Shown in pieces: positions 25,495 through 34,531 of a stretch of 64,000 nucleotides of DNA. The stretch comes from JADGRF01 sp035274465 (lineage in GTDB: Bacteria > Myxococcota_A > Polyangia > Polyangiales > JAFGIB01): the NCBI GenBank assembly GCA_035274465.1, contig DATEOF010000093.1:1-64000 (forward strand). Direction: 5' to 3'. Made by a program: the position numbers and the translations under genes. Under the pieces are notes generated by a model. The model did no database searches, had not been told where the DNA came from, and worked only from the letters and a program-made list of their open reading frames with translations. Each line of letters opens with the position of its first letter. Position 1 is the first letter of the stretch.

Positions 25495-26824
25495 GGTTGG
25501 AGGACTCGCCGCCCGAATTGCTGCCGTCGTGGACGATCAACGCGCCCTTCGGGAACCCCGGGCCCAGATTTTCGGTCGAGATGTCGAGCCCGTCGGTCTG
25601 GCTGACCTCATCGATCGCGCCGTTCGCGCCGACCCGAAACCCGCGCAGAAAGCGGTTGGTCTCTCGATCGTAGGTCACGAAGCGACTCTCGCTCTGGATC
25701 GAGACGACCAGATAGCCCGAGTTGCCGGGACCTTTTGCGAGGCCGACGCCCTCGAGATCGGCGACCACGTTCCCATCACCCACGCTTGCCACTCGAGTGC
25801 GATCCGTACCCCCGGTCGGCTCGGCTGCGTACCGCCACAGCCCGACGTCCTCTTGCGCCACGTACACTCGGCCGAGCTCGTCGTCGGCCACGCAGCCTTC
25901 CGTGATGCTACCGACCTCGAACGATCGCACCTTGCTGGCTTCGATCCTGCCTGCGCTATCGCGTAGCTCGTATTGCTCCATGACCGAGGCCCCCGTCTCC
26001 TGGGTGACGAACGCATAGAACTTGCCGCTCGCGATGCTGTGGTACAGGCAGAAGCCATAGTTCGGAGCCGTCGTGGCGATCGCACCGCCGATCGGCGCGG
26101 ACAGTCGACGCGTGGTCGGATCGAGCTGCCAGAAGATGAGCGTGTTGGTCGTGCGGTTGTTTGCACCGACGAGCACGATCGGTTGGCCTGCGAGCATGAA
26201 CCGGCTGCGCAGATCGATATTGCCGATCTTACCGTCTCGCCGGAACTGCAGCAGCTTGCCCTGCATGTCGAAGACACCGACGCCACCCGCTTGATCGTCC
26301 TTGTCGTCGGCCACCACGACGCTGAGCTCCGGCGCCGCGGGGTTCGCATAGATCGCGCTGTCGTCGGCGATGTCGCGAATGGTGCCGCTCGGCTCGAAGG
26401 AAGCGCTCTCGACACTGGGCAGAGGCGCAGCTGGAATCTGGCCTGGAGCGCTCGCCTGCGCTGCGCCGGGGCTACCGGCCGCCCCGGAACCATCCGTGCC
26501 CGCAGTTGCGGCAGCGCCGGCGCGGTTCGAGCCGGCGACGCTCGCTCCCGCCGATCCCGGGGCGCCGCTGTCGGCAGCAGAAGCGTTGACGCCGCTGTCA
26601 GCTGCAGGAGTGCTGCCACCGGCTCCGGCGCCAGCCGCGTGAGCCTCACTCGGCGCCGCTGCCTGCCCAGCGACGGCTCCCATCCCCGCGGTGCTGCCCT
26701 TGGCGGCTGACCCGCACGCCGCGAGCCACAGCGTCGCGACCAAGAAGGTCCTGCATCGAGCTACCGAACACTCCGGGTTCGAGCTAGGCTGGTCAGGGTA
26801 CACGCTGGAACTCTCTGCGAGCAT
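25472..26824 (-). CDS. Lipoprotein with beta-propeller phytase domain
   Basis: 450 residues from ATG 26824; a GTG at 26803 with GAGAG upstream is an equal alternative, and both give a short leader before the export signal TFLVATLWLAAC. A linker of about 100 Ala/Gly/Ser residues follows. The catalytic domain (about 135-450) has the BPP signatures: DIADDSAIYANP, then VVADDKDDQAGGVGVFD, then GKIGNIDLRSRF and TEGCVADDELGRVYVAQEDVGLWRY. BPP phytases are Ca-dependent phosphatases that release phosphate from phytate outside the cell. The acidic Ca/phosphate-binding residues appear kept. It is divergent from the next lipoprotein gene, with only 35 bases between starts. Confidence 0.82.
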   Translation of the reverse strand: MLAESSSVYPDQPSSNPECSVARCRTFLVATLWLAACGSAAKGSTAGMGAVAGQAAAPSEAHAAGAGAGGSTPAADSGVNASAADSGAPGSAGASVAGSNRAGAAATAGTDGSGAAGSPGAAQASAPGQIPAAPLPSVESASFEPSGTIRDIADDSAIYANPAAPELSVVVADDKDDQAGGVGVFDMQGKLLQFRRDGKIGNIDLRSRFMLAGQPIVLVGANNRTTNTLIFWQLDPTTRRLSAPIGGAIATTAPNYGFCLYHSIASGKFYAFVTQETGASVMEQYELRDSAGRIEASKVRSFEVGSITEGCVADDELGRVYVAQEDVGLWRYAAEPTGGTDRTRVASVGDGNVVADLEGVGLAKGPGNSGYLVVSIQSESRFVTYDRETNRFLRGFRVGANGAIDEVSQTDGLDISTENLGPGFPKGALIVHDGSNSGGESSNLKYVPLE

Positions 26825-26859
26825 TGTTCCCGGCCGGTGGCTCGAAGGCTCAGGTGCAC

Positions 26860-27345
26860 ATGAACCCAGGAATCGCCGCGCTGGTTGCGATGGCCGCGCT
26901 CTTCCTCGGCTGCTCCAACGCGCACGAGGGCGACCCACGACCCGATGACGCCGGAGCTCCGCGCCACGCCGCTTTGGGTGGCATAAGCGCGCAGGATGCT
27001 TTGATCACGAAGGCAGCGTTGGACTACGCCTCGACAGTATCCCCCGATACGATGCTCGACCTCGTGGTGGTCCTGCGTGATTCCGCGGACTTCGACTTCG
27101 ACTTCACCCGCCTGCAAGGCAACAACGACGACGAGGTCGCAGAGCTCATCGAGGAGCGCCAAGCTCAGTTGGAGCCGTACGTGCGAGAACTGACCAAAGT
27201 CGTCGAACGACTGGGGGGAACGATTATCGCAGCGTACTGGTCAACGCCTACCTTGCGCGTGCACTTGCGCGCACGAGATCTGCCACAGCTCGCAATGCAT
27301 CAGATGGTCCGTTACGTGCAGCTGGTCACCGAAGGCGGGCAGTAA
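26860..27345 (+). CDS. Lipoprotein with subtilisin-prodomain (inhibitor I9)-like domain
   Basis: 161 residues from ATG 26860 (an in-frame TTG at 26824 is less likely). Export signal MNPGIAALVAMAALFLGC ends in a clean lipobox. Residues 55-161 read LDLVVVLRDSADFDF, a helix rich in Glu/Gln (IEERQAQLEPYVRELTKVVERLGG), then TIIAAYWSTPTLRVHL and LPQLAMHQMVRYVQLV. This beta-alpha-beta-beta-alpha-beta order is that of peptidase inhibitor I9 prodomains of subtilases. No protease is fused or adjacent, so it may inhibit or chaperone a subtilase encoded elsewhere. The assignment is by pattern only. Confidence 0.6.
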   Translation: MNPGIAALVAMAALFLGCSNAHEGDPRPDDAGAPRHAALGGISAQDALITKAALDYASTVSPDTMLDLVVVLRDSADFDFDFTRLQGNNDDEVAELIEERQAQLEPYVRELTKVVERLGGTIIAAYWSTPTLRVHLRARDLPQLAMHQMVRYVQLVTEGGQ

Positions 27346-27361
27346 GGAACGAGAAGCCCGC

Positions 27362-27496
27362 ATGTCCTCTTCATATCCACCGCCAAACCGCGACGAACCC
27401 GGAATCGATGCAGATGCGCGCGAGGCGGCGGTGAATCCCGCAGGCGTCACGTTGCAGCTCACGAATGATGTGACGGTGACGCTGATGGCGACCTGA
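27362..27496 (+). CDS. Small protein of 44 residues, unknown
   Basis: An ATG at 27362 follows GAGAAG with good spacing, 16 bases after the stop of the prodomain-like lipoprotein gene, and the frame ends at TGA 27494-27496. The product begins MSSSYPPPNRDEPGIDAD and ends with a beta-like tail (VTLQLTNDVTVTLMAT). There is no signal peptide or known motif. It could be a co-transcribed partner of the upstream gene or chance. The next gene starts 15 bases later. Confidence 0.4.
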   Translation: MSSSYPPPNRDEPGIDADAREAAVNPAGVTLQLTNDVTVTLMAT

Positions 27497-27511
27497 GCTA
27501 CGCTCGACCGC

Positions 27512-28444
27512 GTGAGCGTCCGGATCGGCATCGGGCTTGCTGCCTACCCGTTCGAAGAACCACGCGCGCTCGTGCGCTTTGCGAGCTTGCTCGAGCGCCG
27601 CGGGGTCGATTCGCTGTGGCAGACCGACCGGCTGGTGTCGCGCGAGCCGTTCCTCGAGTCGATGAGCGTGATGGCCGCGCTCGCCGGCGCGACCGAACGG
27701 CTACGCTTCGGCATGAACGCGGTGGTCGCGAGCTTCCGCGATCCGCTACTGCTCGCCAAGCAGTGCGCGACGATCGACTACCTGAGCGGCGGGCGGCTGC
27801 TACCGGTGTTCGGCATCGGCGCGACCGACGCGCCCGAGCTCCGCGCCACCGCAGCCAGCGCGGCACGGCGCGGCGCCCGCGTCGACGAGATGCTGGTGCT
27901 GATGCAGCGGTTGTGGACCGAGGAGCGAGTCAGCTTCGAGGGCGAGTTCTTCCACTACACCGAGTGCACGATCGCGCCGCGACCCGTGCAAAACCCGCTG
28001 CCGTGCTGGATCGGCGGACACAGCCCCAGCGCCATCCGCCGCACCGCGCGCCATGCCACGGGCTGGCTCGCCGGCCTGCGCACGCCGGCCGAGGTGGCGC
28101 CGATCGTGGCCGCGATCAAGCGCGAGCTGATCAGCGCCGGCCGCACGATCGACCCCGACCACTACGGCGCCGGCTTCGGCTTTCGCTTCGGCAGCTGGGA
28201 CGAGCCCGAAGCGCAGCGCGTCGCGACGCGCGTCCCGAGCAGCGCAGCTACAGGCTTCGACCCGCGCGCGTACCATGCGATCGGGGACGCCGATGCCATC
28301 GTGGAGCGCTGCCGCGAGTACATCGCGGCCGGCATCTCGAAGTTCGTATTGATTCCGCTCGCGCGCGGCGAACGCGAGGTCGTCGCCCAGTGCGAGCGGC
28401 TGATCGCCGAAGTCATCCCACGTGTCGAGGCGCGCACGGCCTGA
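27512..28444 (+). CDS. Luciferase-like (LLM) flavin-dependent oxidoreductase
   Basis: 310 residues from GTG 27512. A TIM-barrel of the bacterial luciferase/F420-dependent reductase superfamily: IGIGLAAYPFEEPRALVRFA at the first strand, SLWQTDRL, LRFGMNAVV, GRLLPVFGIGATD and PLPCWIGGHSPSAIRR are the usual strand and flavin-phosphate-binding segments. It uses FMNH2 or F420H2; which cannot be told from sequence. It may belong to the same transcript as the two small genes before it (15-base gap). Substrate unknown. Confidence 0.88.
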   Translation: MSVRIGIGLAAYPFEEPRALVRFASLLERRGVDSLWQTDRLVSREPFLESMSVMAALAGATERLRFGMNAVVASFRDPLLLAKQCATIDYLSGGRLLPVFGIGATDAPELRATAASAARRGARVDEMLVLMQRLWTEERVSFEGEFFHYTECTIAPRPVQNPLPCWIGGHSPSAIRRTARHATGWLAGLRTPAEVAPIVAAIKRELISAGRTIDPDHYGAGFGFRFGSWDEPEAQRVATRVPSSAATGFDPRAYHAIGDADAIVERCREYIAAGISKFVLIPLARGEREVVAQCERLIAEVIPRVEARTA

Positions 28445-28462
28445 GGCCGCAGCATCGACATC

Positions 28463-28948
28463 TCACGGCATACAGAGCTCGCCCTCGTAGACTCCGCTGC
28501 CGCCGACGACCGCCGAGTACAAGCCAGTGGCCGTAAACACGCCCGTCGCGCCGGCCAGCGTGCCCGTACCGCCGACGATCGTGTCCACCTCGGCAAACTC
28601 ACCATCGCCGCCCGTCCGCAAGACGATCGCGTCTTTCGTCAACAGCACCCCGCGGCGCGTCTCGATGCGATTGTCGCCGGTCAGAAGCACCACGCTCGTG
28701 CTCGGCGTATCGACCGTTTGCCCGAGGCTGGAGCCGATAAAGAACGAGGTACCTGCCAGCGATCCCGTAAGCTGCCCGGCTCCGCAGATCGACACTGCCG
28801 AGTTGCACTCCGGTCCGCTCACCGGCGTGAGCACGATCTCCCCATGGATCCGCTTGCAACGGGTCGCCGCGCTGGCTTCGCCCCCGAGCCACGTCTGGCC
28901 ACCCCACACCACCGCGAGCGCGCTCAGGAAAAGACACAACTTGGTCAT
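28463..28948 (-). CDS. Secreted small protein of unknown function
   Basis: 161 residues. A clear signal peptide (MTKLCLFLSALAVVWGG...ASA, cleavage near residue 27) precedes a beta-rich, Gly/Thr-rich domain with six cysteines that could pair. The stretch EVDTIVGGTGTLAGATGVFTATG and the ending SGVYEGELC resemble the eight-strand barrel of allene-oxide-cyclase/dirigent-like proteins, where a GxGxLxGAxG motif is common. Confidence in that link is low. It is convergent with the LLM gene and divergent from the aminotransferase gene. Confidence 0.6.
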   Translation of the reverse strand: MTKLCLFLSALAVVWGGQTWLGGEASAATRCKRIHGEIVLTPVSGPECNSAVSICGAGQLTGSLAGTSFFIGSSLGQTVDTPSTSVVLLTGDNRIETRRGVLLTKDAIVLRTGGDGEFAEVDTIVGGTGTLAGATGVFTATGLYSAVVGGSGVYEGELCMP

Positions 28949-29019
28949 CGCGAGTCCTCCACTGTTCGAGTGTCTGCGCGTGACTACGCCGTGGCGTAGA
29001 GAGTGTTACGGTCGCGACC

Positions 29020-30120
29020 ATGGAACCCATCTATGCGAACAATGCAGGCACCACCTGGCCGAAAGCGCCGGGCGTGGTCGAGGCCGCGAGCGCTGCGCTG
29101 GCGGCGCCGCCGGAAGCCAGCCAGCGGACGCTGCAAGCGGCGCACGACGAGGTGTGCCTCGCCTTGGGCATCGCGCAGCCCGAGCGTCTGCTGTTGACGG
29201 GCAGCTGCACGTCGGCACTGGCGATCTTGCTTTCTGACCTGCCGTTGCAGGCCGGCGACGTGGTGCTGACGAGCGCACTCGAGCACCACGCCCTGGTGCG
29301 CCCGATCCAGCAACTGGTGCTCGCGCGCGGCGTGGTGCACGAGGTCTCGCCCTACTCGCCCTCCGCTCCGTTCGATCTCGACTTCGCACGGCGCGTCCTG
29401 CGCGGCGGGCGCGTGCGCCTGATCGCGCTGAGCGGAGCCTCGAACGTCACGGGCGAGTCGTTGCCCATCGACGAGATCGGCGAGCTCGCGCGCGCGCACG
29501 GCGTCCCGCTGTTGCTCGACGCCGCGCAGACGATGGGCGTCCTGCCGATCGATGTGCGCACGCTGCCGATCGACATGCTCGTGTTCGCAGGTCACAAGGG
29601 CCCACTCGCGCCGCACGGCATCGGCGGCTTGTGGGCCGCTCCGCACATCGAGCTCCAGTCGCCGGCGGCCGTGTGTGAGATCGGCGCCGAAGCCGGGGCC
29701 ACTCGCTGCGCGAGCTTTCCTTCCGGCTGTGACGTCGGCTCGATCAACCTCGCTGCGGCCGCGGGGCTCGCCACCGCCTTGCGTTGGCGCCGCGCACAAA
29801 CCGGAGATCTCTATCGCGACGCGCGCGCGCACGCCTCCCGCCTGCGCCGAGCGCTGCGCGAGTTGCCGGGCTGTCGAGTGTTCGGTGGCTACGAGACGCC
29901 GCACACGGCTGCAGTGTCGTTTCTGCTCGACGGCCTACCGCTCGCACGCGCGGAGGCGCACTTCGCCCAGCGCGGGGTCACGCTGCGCGCCGGCCAACAC
30001 TGCGCGCCGCTGGCACTCCAGGCGATCGGAGCGCCCCAGGGTACGCTGCGCGCCAGCTTCGGGCCGTTCAACCGTGAGAGCGATGTGGACGCGATTCTGG
30101 CGGCCGCGAAGGACACCTGA
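29020..30120 (+). CDS. Class V aminotransferase, cysteine-desulfurase-like
   Basis: 366 residues. PLP-binding Lys sits in LVFAGHKGPLAPHG, preceded by LLLDAAQTMG (PLP-N1 Asp) and TSALEHHALVRP (His stacking on PLP). A conserved active-site Cys is present in RAGQHCAPLALQ, as in the NifS/SufS-like 'aminotransferase V' group with the RxGxHCAP signature. It should mobilise sulfur from cysteine or a related thiol amino acid. No isc/suf scaffold genes are adjacent, so it is more likely a specialised desulfurase than a housekeeping IscS. Monocistronic. Confidence 0.88.
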   Translation: MEPIYANNAGTTWPKAPGVVEAASAALAAPPEASQRTLQAAHDEVCLALGIAQPERLLLTGSCTSALAILLSDLPLQAGDVVLTSALEHHALVRPIQQLVLARGVVHEVSPYSPSAPFDLDFARRVLRGGRVRLIALSGASNVTGESLPIDEIGELARAHGVPLLLDAAQTMGVLPIDVRTLPIDMLVFAGHKGPLAPHGIGGLWAAPHIELQSPAAVCEIGAEAGATRCASFPSGCDVGSINLAAAAGLATALRWRRAQTGDLYRDARAHASRLRRALRELPGCRVFGGYETPHTAAVSFLLDGLPLARAEAHFAQRGVTLRAGQHCAPLALQAIGAPQGTLRASFGPFNRESDVDAILAAAKDT

Positions 30121-30156
30121 GAGCCACGGCAGCGCGTGGCGATAGTTGCCGCTGAC

Positions 30157-31095
30157 TCACGGTCGCGATTCCGTCCGCTTCCCCCTCCGATACCTCGCCG
30201 GCGGGTCACCCATCTCGCGCTTGAACGCTCGACTGAACGCGGCCTCTGACTCGTACCCGACGTCCATCGCAATCCGAAGGACGGTGTGCTCGGTCGTCTC
30301 CAGCAAGCTTGCAGCTCGCTGCAAGCGCCAGCGCGCCAGATAGGCGAGCGGCGGTGTTCCCAACAACCTGCCGAACCGCTCCACGAGGACGGTGCGCGAC
30401 GCGCCCGCTTCTCTGGCCAGATCGTCCAGGCTCCATGCGCGCGCGGGATCCCGATGCAGCAGCGCGAGGGCCTTGCCCACCACATCGTCGCGGGCGGCTG
30501 CGAGCCATCCGGTTCGCTCCGCGGGTACATCGTCCATGTACCGCGACAGCGTCTCCACGAAGAGCGCCTCCGTGAGCTTCGAGAGCAGCGCGCGACGTCC
30601 CGGAAGGCCCGAGTCCACCAGGTCGGCAGAGTGACGGATCGCGCTCTCGAGCCATGCGCCGCTGCCGTCGCGTCGAATGTTCACGCTGAACATCGCTGGC
30701 AATCCAGCGAGTAGAAGCCGCTGGGTGGCGGGTTCGCAGCCGAAGTAGCCACAAATCAAGCGAGTGAGCGCACCGCCTCCTCCGCTGCGCTCCGTCCTCA
30801 GCTCGCCGGCCAGGATGCTGGGGACGAGCGGTGTGGCATCGACGAGCGTGGGCATCGTCCCGATCCAGAGGTCGTGCGCATCCCCGCTCGGGAAAACGAC
30901 GATGCTCCCGGCCTCGAGCGCCACCGCTTCGCCGCCCGAGACACGCACCGAGGCTCGTCCCTCGGTCACGAGGTGAAAGATCACCAGGTTTTCGATCCGA
31001 GGCGTCGAAACGCCCCACGGGGCGGACAGCTCGCCATTCAAGAACAGCGTTCCGGTGATCCGAACGCCGCGCAGAGCTTCCGACAGTGCATCCAT
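30157..31095 (-). CDS. AraC-family regulator with cupin sensor domain
   Basis: 312 residues from ATG 31095 (AGGA just upstream); a TTG at 31107 would add four. The N-terminal half is a cupin of the 'cupin_6' AraC type (APWGVSTPRIENLVIFHLVTEGRASVRV, IVVFPSGDAHDLW). The C-terminal half has two helix-turn-helix units (ARAWSLDDLAREAGASRTVLVERF; TVLRIAMDVGYESEAAFSRAFKREMG) and the ending DPPARYRRG. Regulators of this type often control a divergently transcribed detoxification operon. Here the divergent pair is a SnoaL-like and an OsmC-like gene, 95 bases apart. Confidence 0.93.
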   Translation of the reverse strand: MDALSEALRGVRITGTLFLNGELSAPWGVSTPRIENLVIFHLVTEGRASVRVSGGEAVALEAGSIVVFPSGDAHDLWIGTMPTLVDATPLVPSILAGELRTERSGGGGALTRLICGYFGCEPATQRLLLAGLPAMFSVNIRRDGSGAWLESAIRHSADLVDSGLPGRRALLSKLTEALFVETLSRYMDDVPAERTGWLAAARDDVVGKALALLHRDPARAWSLDDLAREAGASRTVLVERFGRLLGTPPLAYLARWRLQRAASLLETTEHTVLRIAMDVGYESEAAFSRAFKREMGDPPARYRRGKRTESRP

Positions 31096-31190
31096 CTCGT
31101 CCTGCAAAGAAATCCGGCCGTGCGAGCAAACCGGCGGAAGGCGCCGGCGCCAGGATATCCCTCGTGGAAACCATACACGAGGAGCTGACC

Positions 31191-31559
31191 ATGTCGCACG
31201 AAACGCTCGAACCCGCCGAAGTGATTCACCGGTTCAACGATGTGTTCCAACACCACGACCCGAGCGCGCTCACGGAGCTCGTCGCGGCCGACTGCGTGAT
31301 CGAGAACACGCAGCCTGCGCCGAACGGCTCTCGCCATGTCGGACGCGACGCGTGCGTGGCTCTCTGGACGGGCATCGCGACCAACCAAGGGACCTGGTTC
31401 GATATCGAGGAGGTGATCGTCACCGGTGACCGCGCGATCATTCTCTGGCGCTTGCACTGGGGCGAAGGAGAACAGTGCTCGATGCGCGGCGTAAACCTGA
31501 TGCGGATCGCCGGTGGAAAGATCGTCGAGGCGCGCGGCTACGTGAAGGGGGCGTCATGA
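31191..31559 (+). CDS. SnoaL/NTF2-like protein
   Basis: 122 residues from ATG 31191 with GAGGAG eight bases upstream. A cone-shaped NTF2-fold pattern is visible: VIHRFNDVFQHHDPSALTELVAADCVIEN, GRDACVALWTGIATN, then strands ending GGKIVEARGYV. Members are small isomerases/cyclases or ligand-binding proteins; the catalytic role is not readable. Its stop overlaps the OsmC gene start (ATGA), so both are translated together. Probably controlled by the divergent AraC regulator. Confidence 0.85.
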   Translation: MSHETLEPAEVIHRFNDVFQHHDPSALTELVAADCVIENTQPAPNGSRHVGRDACVALWTGIATNQGTWFDIEEVIVTGDRAIILWRLHWGEGEQCSMRGVNLMRIAGGKIVEARGYVKGAS

Positions 31560-31990
31560 AGCGCGGGGCATTCGCGACCTGGGAAGGGTCGCTGGCGAAA
31601 GGAACCGGGCGCCTCACGACCGACAGCCGCGTGCTGGCGGACTCGCCGTTTTCGTTCACCACCCGCTTCGGCGGTGCACCGGGGGCGAATCCCGAAGAGC
31701 TCATCGCTGCGGCACACGCAGGCTGCTTCTCGATGGCGCTCGCGTTTCTCCTGGGCGACGCGAAGCACCCGCCGCAGAGTGTGCGTACCTCCGCGGAGCT
31801 CTCGTTCGAGAATGTCGGGGCCGCGTGGACCGTCACCGGCATTCACCTGAACGTCGTGGCCAGGGTTCCCGGCATGGCCGATCCGGAATTTCAACAGATC
31901 GCCGAACAGGCAAAACGCGGGTGTCTGGTGTCGCGACTCGTCGTGGTGCCGGTGACGTTGGAAGCAAAGTTGGATGCGGAAGGCGTCTGA
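31556..31990 (+). CDS. OsmC/Ohr-family peroxidase
   Basis: 144 residues from ATG 31556, coupled to the SnoaL-like gene. The redox-active cysteines are in GANPEELIAAAHAGCFSMALAF and KRGCLVSRL, the two positions conserved in OsmC. The fold signature FSFTTRFGG at the N-terminus also matches OsmC more than Ohr. It reduces organic hydroperoxides with a dithiol donor. Placed with a divergent AraC-type sensor, it probably belongs to a stress-inducible unit. Confidence 0.92.
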   Translation: MKRGAFATWEGSLAKGTGRLTTDSRVLADSPFSFTTRFGGAPGANPEELIAAAHAGCFSMALAFLLGDAKHPPQSVRTSAELSFENVGAAWTVTGIHLNVVARVPGMADPEFQQIAEQAKRGCLVSRLVVVPVTLEAKLDAEGV

Positions 31991-32101
31991 GTTGCCCCGG
32001 GTCACGCGATCCTGCTCGACGCGATTGCTGCTCCTTCGCACAGCGAGCGCAGCTTGGCCCAAACGATCCTGTTCGAAGTAGTGGTACTCGTGGCAATGAC
32101 G

Positions 32102-32465
32102 CGGGTTCGCGAGCGCGATCAGCACCGCACCGGCCTTCACCTGCGCGATCACGGGCCACACGTCAGCGAGTGCAACATCGAGATCGTGCGCGCCCTCGTA
32201 GTTGCCCCAGCACACGTGCAAGCGAACGCGCTCGGACGGGATGCCGCTGAGCGCGCGATTGATCGCGGCCACCACGACCTGCGCGAAGGCCAGGAAGTCA
32301 GCCAGCGACTTGCACCACCTCGCGCGTCGCAACTTCTGCGAGCTCATTCAGCTGCGCGGCATCGACTGCATCACCTCGCGAGCGCGCCGCGTATAGCTGG
32401 GTCAATGCCGCGGGCCGAGGCAGGCTGCCTGCATGCGTGGTCAGGATGCGGATGTCGGTTTCCAT
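32102..32465 (-). pseudogene. Decayed cobalamin-independent methionine-synthase-like (MetE-like) gene
   Basis: Two out-of-frame pieces of one family. The first (32465 to 32298) starts METDIRILTTHAGSLPRP, the typical N-terminus of MetE-like methyltransferases, and hits a stop after about 55 residues. The second, one frame over (about 32308 to 32102), reads SLADFLAFAQVVVAAINRAL, then RVRLHVCWGNYEG and ALANPRHCHEY, which lie some 150-200 residues further on in intact members. So an internal deletion plus a frameshift is inferred, and the 3' end is also missing. Sequence down to 31990 shows nothing else recognisable. No function is expected. Confidence 0.7.
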
Positions 32466-32585
32466 GTCCTGTCCCAACAGCGAGTCTGTCCAAGGCCGAT
32501 TTGGGCCAGCGCGTGAGCCAGCACGCGTCGATCAAAGTATCTGACCCCGAATCTGCCGGAGGCGCTACCCTCGATATTCGGCGCA

Positions 32586-32945
32586 TTGCTGGAAACGGCG
32601 AGGACCTACTTGTTCGACATGACCGACCTCGACGATCTCAAGCCGCTCACGCCCCATATGTGGGATTCCGACGCGACCGAGCACAACGTCTACATCAAAG
32701 GCCAACGCGCGTACTTCGCGAACTACACAGAAGGCCTACGCATCCTCGACGTTTCGGCAGCAGCGAGCGTCAAACTCACGGAAACGGCCTTCTTCGACAC
32801 CAAACCGACCAGCTCGTCCAACCAGATGCACGGCGCCTGGGGAGCGTTCCCGTACTTCGCGAGCGGGATCGTGATCATCGGGGACATGGTGAGCGGGCTG
32901 TTCGTGGTCAAGCCTCAGGCGAGCGCGCTCGTGGCACCCAACTGA
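32586..32945 (+). pseudogene. 3' fragment of an LVIVD-repeat ('choice-of-anchor B') protein
   Basis: About 120 residues in frame (RTYLFDMTDLDDL, HNVYIKGQRAYFANYTEGLRI, then FFDTKP, GAWGAFPYFASG and MVSGLFVVKPQ) match the final repeats of secreted LVIVD beta-propeller proteins as remembered. Intact members are several hundred residues with a signal peptide, and none of that is upstream, where the MetE-like remnant lies on the other strand. Only a TTG with no ribosome site could start it. A truncated remnant is the best reading. Confidence 0.65.
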
Positions 32946-32970
32946 CGACGCGGTTACACTGGCGCTCGCC

Positions 32971-34410
32971 ATGGCCACGATGTCGATCGGCGCAGCGATT
33001 CACTGGCTCGCACAGCAAGAACCCGAGGCACCGTGCATCACGCACGAGAACCGCACCTGCACGCGTGCGGAGTTCGACCGGCGCACGAACCGTCTTGCGC
33101 GCGCGTACGAGCAGCTCGGCGTCAAGCAAGATGACTTTGTCACCATCGGATTGCCCAACGGCATCGAGCACTACGAGGCAGCGGTCGCAACCTGGAAGCT
33201 CGGCGCAACACCGCAGCCCGTGAGCCCGAAACTTCCCGGGGCAGAGCGCAATGCGATCATCGAGCTGGCGCGGCCCGCGCTGGTCGTCGGCGTCGATCCG
33301 CGCGACGTGCCTGCCGGCACCGCGGCGTTGCCACCGGGCTTCGACCCCGCAGCCTCGCTCTCGGATGCGCCGCTGCCCGATCGTACGGCCAAGCACTTCA
33401 AGGCGCCCACCTCGGGTGGCAGCACGGGGCGGCCCAAGATCATCGTGTCCGCCCAACCCGGTAGCACCGATCCAGAAAATCCGCGAAGCCGGTTCACCCA
33501 ACTGGTGCCGGGCCCGCTCTACCACAACGCACCCTTCTCGTTCTCGATGTCGGGGCTGTTCTCGGGTGGACATCTGATCGTGATGACCCGGTTCGACGCC
33601 GAAGCCGCGTTGCGCCTGATGGCCGAGCATCGCGTCGAGTTCGTCGTGCTCGTGCCGACCATGATGCATCGCATGTGGCGCCTCGGGCCCGAAGTGCGCG
33701 CCCGCTACGACCTCACTGCGCTGCGGCGCATCCTGCACATGGCAGCGCCCTGCCCGATGTGGCTGAAGGAGGCATTCATCGATTGGCTCGGCCCGGAACG
33801 CGTGGACGAGCTGTATGCGGGCACCGAGGCGCAAGGCGTCACGACCATCACCGGTACCGAATGGCTCAGCCACCGCGGGTCGGTCGGCAAGGCCCAGTTC
33901 GGCTCCCAGATCAAGATCCTCGCCGAGGATGGACGCGAGCTCCCGCCGCGCGAAGTCGGCGAGGTGTACATGCGACCCGCAGGCGGCGCGGGCAGCACGT
34001 ACCACTACATCGGTGCGACCGCGAAGAGCCGCGACGGCTGGGAGTCGCTCGGCGACATGGGCTACCTCGACGAGGACGGCTACCTGTACCTGGCCGACCG
34101 TCAAGGCGACATGATCCTGTGCGGCGGGGCCAACGTATACCCGGCCGAAGTCGAAGCCGCGATCGACGCACACCCCGCCGTGCGCTCCAGCGCAGTGATC
34201 GGCCTGCCCGATGAAGACCTGGGCCAGGTCGTGCATGCAGTGGTCGACATCGCCGACCGTGAGCTCGACCTCGACTCACTTCGCGATCATCTGGCGCGAC
34301 ACCTCGTCCGCTACAAGATCCCGCGAACCTTCGAGCTCGTCCGCACCGCGCTACGCGATGACGCCGGCAAGGTGCGTCGCTCGGCGCTGCGACGCGAACG
34401 TGTTCGATAG
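32971..34410 (+). CDS. AMP-dependent acyl-CoA synthetase/ligase
   Basis: 479 residues. The AMP-binding P-loop is TSGGSTGRPK (about 148-157), followed by YAGTEAQG (A5-like), the A7/A8 region SLGDMGYLDEDGYLYLADRQGDMILCGGANVYPAEVE and the catalytic Lys near the end in DDAGKVRRSALR. The VPTMMHRM segment is typical of medium/bile-acid-type ligases (FadD13/BaiB-like). It activates a carboxylic acid to its CoA ester; chain length or ring type is not deducible. It starts 25 bases after the LVIVD remnant and is not in an operon with it. Confidence 0.92.
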   Translation: MATMSIGAAIHWLAQQEPEAPCITHENRTCTRAEFDRRTNRLARAYEQLGVKQDDFVTIGLPNGIEHYEAAVATWKLGATPQPVSPKLPGAERNAIIELARPALVVGVDPRDVPAGTAALPPGFDPAASLSDAPLPDRTAKHFKAPTSGGSTGRPKIIVSAQPGSTDPENPRSRFTQLVPGPLYHNAPFSFSMSGLFSGGHLIVMTRFDAEAALRLMAEHRVEFVVLVPTMMHRMWRLGPEVRARYDLTALRRILHMAAPCPMWLKEAFIDWLGPERVDELYAGTEAQGVTTITGTEWLSHRGSVGKAQFGSQIKILAEDGRELPPREVGEVYMRPAGGAGSTYHYIGATAKSRDGWESLGDMGYLDEDGYLYLADRQGDMILCGGANVYPAEVEAAIDAHPAVRSSAVIGLPDEDLGQVVHAVVDIADRELDLDSLRDHLARHLVRYKIPRTFELVRTALRDDAGKVRRSALRRERVR

Positions 34411-34531
34411 CACGACCCCGTGGCTCATCGCGCGAAGTGATACAGTTTGCCCGGCGTAGGCCAAGACCCGATTATCAGACCTCGGGAGGGCAGATTCCGC
34501 CGGCGAGCAAAGGCGTAGACTTTGCTCCGCC

